Source: Chloroflexota bacterium (GTDB lineage Bacteria; Chloroflexota; Dehalococcoidia; JABGRK01). From it: 64,000 bases of DNA. The stretch is taken from assembly GCA_018648325.1 (NCBI GenBank), contig JABGRK010000017.1:1-64000 (forward strand), given 5' to 3'. Made by a program: the position numbers and the translations under genes. Below, one piece after another: positions 6,460 through 12,832 of the stretch. Below the pieces are notes generated by a model. That model was given only the letters and a program-made list of their open reading frames with translations, was not told the origin of the DNA and searched no databases. Each line of letters begins with the position of its first letter. Positions within the stretch are counted from its first letter, which is position 1.

Positions 6460-8868
6460 TTATTCTTTGCTGGTATCCTTATCCATACCAATGGCGGATA
6501 TAAATGACTCCACTATTGCCGGATCCCATTGCGCTCCGGCCAGCGTGCGCAGTTCCGCAACGGCCTCATCTGCGGTCAGGGCTGACCTGTAGGGACGGTC
6601 TGATGTCATGGCATCGAATGTGTCGATTACGGCCAGAATACGGGCGCCCAGCGGTATGTTGTCTCCCTTAAGGCCATGTGGGTAGCCGCTGCCGTTGTAC
6701 CACTCGTGGTGGTGTTCGATTATAGGTAGGGCATCTTCCATAAAATCCAGGAAACGCAGAAGCTCGACTGCCCGTGATGGGTGAAGCTGAACCTCTGTTT
6801 TTTCCTGCGGGTCCAGCGGGCCGTCTTTCTGGAAGATGCGGTCCGGAATGGCGATTTTAGCGATGTCGTGCAGGTTGGCCGCCAGTTCCATGGCGCGCAT
6901 TTCTGCCTCATTAAGACCCAGTTGAGTGCCCATGGCTCTGGCAAACTGGGCCACGCGTTTGGAGTGACCTCCCGTGTACCTGTCTCTGCTTTCCTGAAGA
7001 AGTACCAGCGTTCTTGCCATATTAAGATATGATTCCTCAAGCTGCTTCTTGTTTTCTACAAGATTCTGATAGGCTTTTTCCTGTTCTACTTTGCTTTCTT
7101 CAAGGTGAGCGGCTCGTTTTTCCAGCTCGTGGTAGGCCTTTTCCAGTTCCTTATCGCGGCTTCTTACCTCTCTGAGCAATCGCGAGCTTTGCAGTGTTAT
7201 AGCCGCTTCACTGGCAAGCGTATGTAAAAACAGTAAGTCGTCTGCCGAGAACTGGGCACGTGATATTTTACCATCCAGGCATAGTAGCCCCACCTCTGTT
7301 TTACCAGCACGCAGGGGAATGAAAAATGCGGCATTAGAATCGAGCGGTGCCTGGTTGGGGAACATATCATTCTCTTTGAGGGCAGGGATGGATTTGACGA
7401 GCTTTTTTTGCGTTTCAGTATGCTCGTATCTGCCGGTGGCAAAGATGACCGATAGTCCCGATTCGCTTTTACCCGGCATGAGCAGGCATCCTGCTGACAG
7501 CCCCAGCGTTTGCGTTGTACTTACTATGAGGAATTGCGACAGCTCTTTCATATCTGTAGTTGCCGAAAAACCGAGGCTGATTGCTCTTATTGCCTTTTTG
7601 TAGTCGTATCTGTCTTTGTACAGGGTATGATCTACCCACCCCTGGAGTCGATCTATGATCGGTCTGTAGGATAGCGCGGCTATCACTGCGAAGAAAAAGA
7701 CAACAACAACTGTGAGACTAGTGTTTCCTACGTTGTTCATTATTTCATAGAGACCCCAACCGGTTAAACCGTAGATAATCATCAGACCCGTTGTCATTAG
7801 TCCATATACTATGCTGCGCTTTATTAACAGATCAATGTCCATTAATTGGTACCTGACAATGGTATAACCGATGGAAAGGGGGCTGAAGAGTAGGGTTAAA
7901 CTGGCTATACGAACAGGTACTATTTTTGTGCCGTTAATTGCATTTGGTAGCATGACAAGCAAAAGTATTGGCAGCACGGCTAGTAACATACCTATAAAAA
8001 TTATCTTTGTTTGCTGCCTTACTCGTATAAATGTGGCTGTGATGTAACTGTGCAGCAGCAACCCCAGGCTAAAGAGCAATCCTAGTGCCAGGTTTGCTGC
8101 ATAGGCCACCCCGAACCACGAAGTGGTCTGCCCTGCACTATGTCCACCGGCTAAAAATAGGACAACCATAATTATAAAGGGAACATATAATAGATATTCA
8201 GCGTGTGGCAAACGAGAAAGCCATTTTTTCTTAGAGGGGAATATCCAAAAGAAGTGCGCTACCAGCCATGGCAGAAGTATTATAACGCTTTTTTGGAGTT
8301 CAAATGACAGGAATAAAGCCCTTTCCTGGGCTAGCCCTGCCAAAAATTCCAACCCGGCCACCATACTTACCAGATAGAATACAGTGCTGGCATTATTCAT
8401 CTTTTTCTTAATGAATACGAAAAAGCCTACTGATAGGAAGAGGAGTGATATAATGGAAAGTATGACTGTCTCTTGGATATTGGCTGATGGTATTTTAGAA
8501 TCATGAACCGACAGTTTTATGGTTTCTCCATTACTATCAATTGATAGCTGCTCGACGAGTTGAGATGAAATAACTTTTAGATCTATATACGCTTGAGGAA
8601 AATCTGCAGGTTCCTGTCCATTTACACTGATTACTATATCGCCTTGCTCAATACCTCTGGCATGCGCAAGCCCCGAGTGCTCAAGCGACTGCACAACCCA
8701 TTGTTGATTATCGAGTTTGAGGTTGGCTCCAATGTATGGTCGGGATAAGCTCATTACAGACAAATAGATACAAAGCCCGGTTACTGCAAATCCTATTGCA
8801 AGTAGCAAAACAAACCAAGGCCGTTTGCGCAGTTTATTGGGAGTGGTTTTTGAGTTGACTGTTTGCAT
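6460..8868 (-). CDS. ComP-like ten-TM receptor with GAF and HD-GYP output
   Basis: An 802-aa membrane protein. Parts in order: TM1 (about 18-40); an extracytoplasmic PDZ-like segment (about 48-130, with VVQSLEHSGLAHARGIEQGD); about nine more TM segments (about 133-396); a GAF domain (about 440-590); a coiled coil (about 590-640); and an HD-GYP domain (about 640-790) with LHDIAK, HHHEWYNGSGYP and DTFDAMTSDRPYR. The HD pair and GYP signature are intact, so it probably hydrolyses cyclic di-GMP. The PDZ-plus-polytopic N-terminus resembles the membrane part of ComP-type pheromone receptors, but there is no histidine kinase. The ATG is six bases after the isoprenyl synthase stop, so the two are co-translated. 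I infer that the prenylated peptide of this operon is its ligand. Confidence 0.85.
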   Translation of the reverse strand: MQTVNSKTTPNKLRKRPWFVLLLAIGFAVTGLCIYLSVMSLSRPYIGANLKLDNQQWVVQSLEHSGLAHARGIEQGDIVISVNGQEPADFPQAYIDLKVISSQLVEQLSIDSNGETIKLSVHDSKIPSANIQETVILSIISLLFLSVGFFVFIKKKMNNASTVFYLVSMVAGLEFLAGLAQERALFLSFELQKSVIILLPWLVAHFFWIFPSKKKWLSRLPHAEYLLYVPFIIMVVLFLAGGHSAGQTTSWFGVAYAANLALGLLFSLGLLLHSYITATFIRVRQQTKIIFIGMLLAVLPILLLVMLPNAINGTKIVPVRIASLTLLFSPLSIGYTIVRYQLMDIDLLIKRSIVYGLMTTGLMIIYGLTGWGLYEIMNNVGNTSLTVVVVFFFAVIAALSYRPIIDRLQGWVDHTLYKDRYDYKKAIRAISLGFSATTDMKELSQFLIVSTTQTLGLSAGCLLMPGKSESGLSVIFATGRYEHTETQKKLVKSIPALKENDMFPNQAPLDSNAAFFIPLRAGKTEVGLLCLDGKISRAQFSADDLLFLHTLASEAAITLQSSRLLREVRSRDKELEKAYHELEKRAAHLEESKVEQEKAYQNLVENKKQLEESYLNMARTLVLLQESRDRYTGGHSKRVAQFARAMGTQLGLNEAEMRAMELAANLHDIAKIAIPDRIFQKDGPLDPQEKTEVQLHPSRAVELLRFLDFMEDALPIIEHHHEWYNGSGYPHGLKGDNIPLGARILAVIDTFDAMTSDRPYRSALTADEAVAELRTLAGAQWDPAIVESFISAIGMDKDTSKE

Positions 8869-8874
8869 ATATAG

Positions 8875-9843
8875 CTAGTCCTGTAAAGATTCTACCAGAC
8901 CAGTCAATGTTTTGGTATCAGATCCGTACTTAGCGGCTTGTTTAAGTGTAGCTAAGGCTTTTTGTCGATACAGTTCCATGGTCACAACAGTATAGTGTAT
9001 CGCACCTGTGTCAAACAAGAGCTTTATAACTTGTTTTTCGGTTTGGGGCGTGACGGCGTCTGAGCCTTTATATATAGAACTCAGCAACTCAAGATCATTG
9101 CCCTCGGCATTTTCCAGTGCGTATATTATAGGGAGCGTTACTTGCTTTGCTATGATGTCGCTTTTACCTGTTTCCGACTTCGTTATTCCATGTATGTCGT
9201 TTACCAATTGAGTTGCCATACCAATATTGTGGCCGAATCGGGCAAATGCATCTATTAGATTTTGATTATCTGTTGAGAGCATGGCTGCAGTGAGGCAGGC
9301 GCATTCCATTGGAGGTGCCGATTTGAGTGCTACCATGTCGAGGTATTGGTCTTCTGTAATATCTGTGTTTGATTTATGTTTGATATCGAGATATTGGCCA
9401 GTGCAGGACATAATTCCATACTTACTTATCTCGGCAATAATCGAAACGATGGAACCGTTGTCTACATTTTTTGTTTTAAGCCTGACCATGGCCAACTGTG
9501 CCAGCAATAGTAGCGCAGTGGCGATATTGACTGCTTGAGCGTAACCGGCGGTTGCTATTAGTGAGCTTTTTGAGTCTTGATCCTCCACATCATCAAAAAC
9601 ATCGGCGGCTGTTTGCATGAAGCATATTGCCGCGGATAATGGAAGGACATGTTCGTATCCATCACAAACGCTTTGGGATATAAGAACAGGTAGTAGTGAT
9701 GATCGATATCCCGACTCAGACAGAGGTCTACCGGGACCCATTAGGGGCTGTTGGATTAATTGCTTAAACGACGAATCCCCCGGTAAACTTGCTATCAGCT
9801 CTTCTATTTCCTGTTTAAGAAGATGTGCTATTTTTTGTAACAT
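8875..9843 (-). CDS. ComQ-like isoprenyl synthase/transferase
   Basis: A 322-aa all-alpha trans-isoprenyl diphosphate synthase family protein. The first Asp-rich motif is DVFDDVEDQD (DDxxD, about 81-90). The second is degenerate: QLVNDIHGITKSETGKSDI, followed by the typical KQVTLPIIYAL. A degenerate second motif is expected for ComQ-type peptide prenyltransferases more than for a chain-elongating GGPP/FPP synthase. The gene lies between a small peptide gene ending in Trp (12 bases upstream) and the polytopic receptor (six bases downstream), as comQ sits beside comX and comP in Bacillus. The likely role is prenylation of the precursor's C-terminal Trp. A plain polyprenyl synthase remains possible. 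Confidence 0.8.
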   Translation of the reverse strand: MLQKIAHLLKQEIEELIASLPGDSSFKQLIQQPLMGPGRPLSESGYRSSLLPVLISQSVCDGYEHVLPLSAAICFMQTAADVFDDVEDQDSKSSLIATAGYAQAVNIATALLLLAQLAMVRLKTKNVDNGSIVSIIAEISKYGIMSCTGQYLDIKHKSNTDITEDQYLDMVALKSAPPMECACLTAAMLSTDNQNLIDAFARFGHNIGMATQLVNDIHGITKSETGKSDIIAKQVTLPIIYALENAEGNDLELLSSIYKGSDAVTPQTEKQVIKLLFDTGAIHYTVVTMELYRQKALATLKQAAKYGSDTKTLTGLVESLQD

Positions 9844-9855
9844 TCAAAAGATCTA

Positions 9856-10071
9856 TTACCAGCCACCCATAGGTTGTGCTTTGGCCTCAAGCACTGCCGA
9901 GTTGCCATTTACGATGCCCACGCTGGTATGCACGTTGACGATGGCATCTTTCTCTTCGGTAGTGAGATTGAACTTGGCAAGTGTACTGCTCGGATCTTTC
10001 AGTAAATCTTCCTTGAATTTGCCATCGGTAAAGGTTTTTTTAACTAATGACCTAACTGCTTTAAGACTCAT
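9856..10071 (-). CDS. RiPP-like/ComX-like precursor peptide ending in Trp
   Basis: A 71-aa peptide beginning MSLKAVRSLVKKTF and ending AKAQPMGGW, with Trp as the last residue. The first half (DLLKDPSSTLAKFNLTTEEKDAIVN) looks like the leader of Nif11/Franean1_4349-type RiPP precursors; the short Gly-rich tail looks like a core. The ORF track starts at 10113, but the ATG at 10071 has GGAGGG just upstream and is the likely start. It is the first gene of the operon and is followed at once by a ComQ-like prenyltransferase, so the tail Trp is the probable modification site. No secretion signal, exporter or dedicated protease gene is adjacent. It is distinct from Bacillus ComX in sequence; the function is inferred from context. 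Confidence 0.75.
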   Translation of the reverse strand: MSLKAVRSLVKKTFTDGKFKEDLLKDPSSTLAKFNLTTEEKDAIVNVHTSVGIVNGNSAVLEAKAQPMGGW

Positions 10072-10111
10072 GATTCCCTCCATTATCGTGTTTATTTTAT
10101 GGATATACTGC

Positions 10112-10129
10112 AATGTAGTGGCTTACATT
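10112..10129. promoter_or_regulatory. inverted repeat in the leader of the precursor operon
   Basis: AATGTA-gtggct-TACATT, an 18-base inverted repeat just after the predicted transcription start (about 10135). The position suits a repressor operator. It is short and may be chance. Confidence 0.3.
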
Positions 10130-10141
10130 AGCAGATATATA

Positions 10142-10170
10142 TGTATACACTAGTTTTGCTCGGTTGTCAA
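10142..10170 (-). promoter_or_regulatory. promoter of the precursor/prenyl synthase/receptor operon
   Basis: The minus strand reads TTGACA (10165-10170), a 17-base spacer, and TATACA (10142-10147). The predicted start near 10135 gives a 5' leader of about 64 bases before the precursor ATG at 10071. Confidence 0.75.
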
Positions 10171-10244
10171 ATTATGTTTATTAATTGCGATTCCATGCTA
10201 CAAAAGATGGCAGGAAAGGCTAGGAGAAAGTATATTGCAATACA

Positions 10245-10274
10245 GTAACAATAGGTAACAATATGGAAACATGT
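10245..10274. repeat. 10-bp direct repeats upstream of the precursor promoter
   Basis: GTAACAATAG (10245-10254) and GTAACAATAT (10255-10264) are followed by a weaker third unit, GGAAACATGT. They lie 75-105 bases upstream of the -35 box. Ten-base spacing places the units on one helix face, as for tandem binding of an OmpR-type activator. A similar ACAATA-core repeat lies before the hybrid kinase gene at 14602. Confidence 0.45.
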
Positions 10275-10306
10275 TGCCATTGGTGTTGGCTCCCGGTATG
10301 CTGCAA

Positions 10307-10738
10307 CTAGTTTTTGCCGGCACTGCTGCAGGCTACCATATCCTTTTTGGGCGTGTGTTCCTTTGTGAAGTTTACTCTCCTTATCTTTGCGTTGATGCGC
10401 GCAATCATCTCTCGTATACTGAATGGTTTTTTGAGGTAGTCGTCTGCACCGGCGATTAAAGCCTGTTGAAGCCAGTCTTGATCGTGGGCTGCCGATAACA
10501 TTATTACCGGAACGTGAGACTGCTGCCGGATTGTATTTAATACCTGCATGCCATTGATACCGGGCATCATTATGTCTAACAGGACTAGGTCAGGTTTGGC
10601 TTTCTGGAATGCGGCCAGGGCAATTCTTCCGTGCAGTGCAGTGATTACGCGATACCCGTTATGCTCCAGCGCTCGATTAAGCATGGTAACCATTGTTTTG
10701 TCGTCGTCTATTATCATTATTAGTGGTGAGTTATTCAT
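10307..10738 (-). CDS. response regulator receiver protein
   Basis: A 143-aa protein with one receiver domain. The acidic pair DDD is near residue 11, the phospho-acceptor Asp is in LVLLDIMMPG (about 54), Ser/Thr is in VIMLSAAHD, and Lys is in DDYLKKPF. It ends with a short tail (NAKIRRVNFTKEH...) where OmpR proteins would continue into a DNA-binding domain, so it is a single-domain regulator or a truncated OmpR-type gene. It is the third gene of a minus-strand set with the 168-aa protein and small membrane protein, and lies upstream of the precursor promoter. Confidence 0.9.
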   Translation of the reverse strand: MNNSPLIMIIDDDKTMVTMLNRALEHNGYRVITALHGRIALAAFQKAKPDLVLLDIMMPGINGMQVLNTIRQQSHVPVIMLSAAHDQDWLQQALIAGADDYLKKPFSIREMIARINAKIRRVNFTKEHTPKKDMVACSSAGKN

Positions 10739-10778
10739 TTGAGTAGCCTCCTGACTTTGTGGGTTTGTTGTTAAAAGT

Positions 10779-11285
10779 CTATTGGGTCATGTGTTGAACT
10801 GCTCTGAGCATTTTATGCAGTATGTCTCGACGCTGGGTGTGTTCTGCGATCTCTACTTCACCGTCGTCGCTGTAGTTCTCATTGCTTTGAACTTCCAGCC
10901 TAGTTACTTCGGCGTCTTCTACTACGTATAATCTCATCAGCTTCTCGTGGATAGCATTGGCGTTTTTTGTTTTGTTGTGTGATGTTTGCATTGTTTCCTT
11001 CTTTTCTACGTTTGTAATAGTTAACGTGATAGGTTTTGGATTGGCATTTATGTCCTCAATTCGGTTTGCAATACTCAGTAGCGCCATACCGCCTTGTGTC
11101 GGTTTTAAAGTAGGATGCTCGTTTTCAATAGCGGTACGAGCGAGATCATTACTGAGCAGGTATCTGCGATAATGGCTATACTCCTCAGGAACAATTCCGA
11201 ATTGCTTAAGGGCAGTTATCTCGTTGTCGCACTCCATTTTAAGTACGGTGCTTATTGTTTCCAAGTGACTTCTTGAGCCGTTCAT
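10779..11285 (-). CDS. hypothetical protein, 168 aa
   Basis: I do not recognise a family. The protein is soluble, hydrophilic and probably helical at the ends. The C-terminal region is acidic (EDAEVTRLEVQSNENYSDDGEVEIAEHTQRRD). Its ATG overlaps the TAA of the upstream small membrane protein (TAATG) and is preceded by GGAGG, so the two are translationally coupled. A receiver protein follows 40 bases downstream. A partner role in that signalling unit is only an inference from position. Confidence 0.6.
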   Translation of the reverse strand: MNGSRSHLETISTVLKMECDNEITALKQFGIVPEEYSHYRRYLLSNDLARTAIENEHPTLKPTQGGMALLSIANRIEDINANPKPITLTITNVEKKETMQTSHNKTKNANAIHEKLMRLYVVEDAEVTRLEVQSNENYSDDGEVEIAEHTQRRDILHKMLRAVQHMTQ

Positions 11286-11523
11286 TATTCGCCTCCTTGT
11301 GGGCTATTGATTTTGTAGTTGATGTTGTAGCTGTTTGTTTGTGAGGCGTCGTTGCTACTGGGGGCTTGATATATATCGGTAAGACTGGTTGCTGTTTCTT
11401 CAGGTGAAACAAACTGTGCAGTAACTCCGGCTCCCACCATAATCACCAGCGCTGCTATCAACAGGAGAAGCAGGCTGCGTAGCGAGCTTTTTTTTGTTCT
11501 GCGATTGCGTTGGTTGTGTTCAT
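11285..11523 (-). CDS. small single-TM protein requiring a -1 shift at an A8 run
   Basis: The ATG at 11523, preceded by GGGGG, opens a short frame (MNTTNAIAEQKK...) that stops after 21 codons. A -1 shift at the AAAAAAAA run (CAA AAA AAA G) moves into a long frame giving SSLRSLLLLLIAALVIMVGAG and a polar tail ending INSPQGGE. The product is about 78 aa: short N-tail, one TM helix (about 16-38), extracytoplasmic tail. The TM frame has no usable start of its own before the TM helix. The stop overlaps the next ATG (TAATG), which supports a real gene. The cause could be ribosomal or polymerase slippage at the A run, an indel in this genome, or a sequence error. It is not in the ORF track. Confidence 0.55.
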
Positions 11524-11600
11524 TTCTGATACCCCCATTCGATTACAGTTATTAGATTAGGGGAGCAGGGTCACACCAGCAGCAAAAAAGAACTGAGAAA

Positions 11601-11622
11601 AATCACAGAACAATCACAGACA
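11601..11622. promoter_or_regulatory. 11-bp direct repeat resembling a Pho-type box
   Basis: AATCACAGA occurs at 11601-11609 and 11612-11620. The minus strand reads CTGTGATTGTTCTGTGATT, close to the PhoB-box pattern CTGTCAT-n4-CTGTCAT. It lies about 80 bases upstream of the small membrane protein gene and next to an OmpR/PhoB-type regulator gene. Confidence 0.45.
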
Positions 11623-11662
11623 GTTATTTTGGGTGATTCAGGGGCGACAGGAGTGTTTTCAG

Positions 11663-11693
11663 ATAAAAAAAACCTTCCGCAAAGCGGAAGGTT
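11663..11693 (-). terminator. terminator of the OmpR-type regulator operon
   Basis: A perfect 10-bp stem AACCTTCCGC/GCGGAAGGTT with a 3-base loop, followed on the minus strand by a long T run. Confidence 0.85.
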
Positions 11694-11727
11694 TGCATTT
11701 TTTAAAAAGGTTCTTTTTTAATATCTA

Positions 11728-12429
11728 TCAGCTATTTTTTTTCATGATATAGCCTATGCCGGGCCTGGTCGTGATGTACTTGGGGGTTTTTGTGCTGTCA
11801 CTGAGCTTTTGCCTGAGACGGGCCACGTTTACCTGGAGCAGGTGTGCTTCACCTATGTAGTCTGCACCCCAGACCTTTTCCAGTATCTGATCAGGCGTGA
11901 CCACGCGGCCTGCGTTATGCGCCAGAAAGGCCAGCAGTCTGTATTCTGTTGCTGTCAGGGTTATATCCTGCTTGTCTATGGAAACGGAATGCTGTGTGTA
12001 GTCAATTGTCAGGTCATCGCAGGTAAAGGCTGGCTCGGTTTGGTCCTCCCAGAATTTGGTGCGGCGCAGTACTGCTTTTACTCTGGCCACAAGTTCTTTG
12101 GACGAAAACGGTTTGGTTATGTAATCATCCGCACCGGCATTAAGTCCCTCCACCTTCTCATCCTCGTTGCCTTTTGCAGTCACGATTATAACGGGAACCT
12201 GAGAAAACTCACGGATACGCTGGCATGTCGTAAAACCGTCGATTCCTGACATCATTACGTCAAGCAGTACCAGATCAGGGGTTTCCTCGTCAAAGAATAT
12301 ATCCAGCGCCTCTTCACCGCTGCTGGCTCTTAAGACCTTGTGCCCCTCAATTTCCAGTATGCGCTGCATGAGTCGCAGTAAGCGAACATCGTCATCAACG
12401 GCTAGAACAGATATTTTTCTCGACGGCAT
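11728..12429 (-). CDS. OmpR/PhoB-family response regulator
   Basis: A 233-aa DNA-binding response regulator. The receiver domain (about 5-120) has DDD, phospho-acceptor Asp in LVLLDVMMSG, and Lys in DDYITKPFSS. The C-terminal winged helix (about 135-230) has LTATEYRLLAFLAHNAGRVV and VNVARLRQKL. It is the last gene of a three-gene operon with a single-domain receiver and hybrid kinase, its probable upstream signalling partners. The 11-bp direct repeat just downstream at 11601 is a candidate binding site. Confidence 0.95.
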   Translation of the reverse strand: MPSRKISVLAVDDDVRLLRLMQRILEIEGHKVLRASSGEEALDIFFDEETPDLVLLDVMMSGIDGFTTCQRIREFSQVPVIIVTAKGNEDEKVEGLNAGADDYITKPFSSKELVARVKAVLRRTKFWEDQTEPAFTCDDLTIDYTQHSVSIDKQDITLTATEYRLLAFLAHNAGRVVTPDQILEKVWGADYIGEAHLLQVNVARLRQKLSDSTKTPKYITTRPGIGYIMKKNS

Positions 12430-12439
12430 ATTATCACCT

Positions 12440-12832
12440 TTATTTTATTAGTGCCTGAGCTGCTGCTTCTTTAAGGCTGGCGGCACTGAGCGGTTTTACC
12501 AGATAATCCATGGCACCCATATCCAGTGCTTTTTCGCGCATGGATACACCTGCTGATGCGGTTAGCATAATAACTTTGATATTGGCAAGTTTTTTGTTGG
12601 ATTTGACCTGCCTCAGCACCGACCATCCATCTTGCCCTGGTAGCCTTAGGTCCATGAATATCAGATCGACATGATTGTCTGCTACGATGGTTAGTCCTGT
12701 TTCCCCATCCTCTGCGGCAAGCACGTTGTAACCTTCAATATCGAGCACTCGCGTTGCAAAGTGGCGGATGTTGGCTTCATCTTCAATTATAAGGATTGTC
12801 TTTTTACTGCTTTCTTGCATATTATTTACCAC
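12440..12832 (-). CDS. single-domain receiver (CheY/DivK-like)
   Basis: A 130-aa stand-alone receiver. The acidic pair is in IIEDE, the phospho-acceptor Asp is in LIFMDLRLPG, Thr is in VIMLTASAG and Lys is in MDYLVKPLS. The start overlaps the end of the hybrid kinase gene by 11 bases, indicating translational coupling. It could be an intermediate in a phosphorelay from the kinase to the OmpR-type regulator. Confidence 0.92.
   Translation of the reverse strand: MVNNMQESSKKTILIIEDEANIRHFATRVLDIEGYNVLAAEDGETGLTIVADNHVDLIFMDLRLPGQDGWSVLRQVKSNKKLANIKVIMLTASAGVSMREKALDMGAMDYLVKPLSAASLKEAAAQALIK

Noticed and set aside
9617-10153. 178-aa plus-strand ORF over the prenyl synthase, precursor gene and promoter
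   Set aside because: It is a shadow of the minus-strand operon, with no ribosome binding site or recognisable domain.
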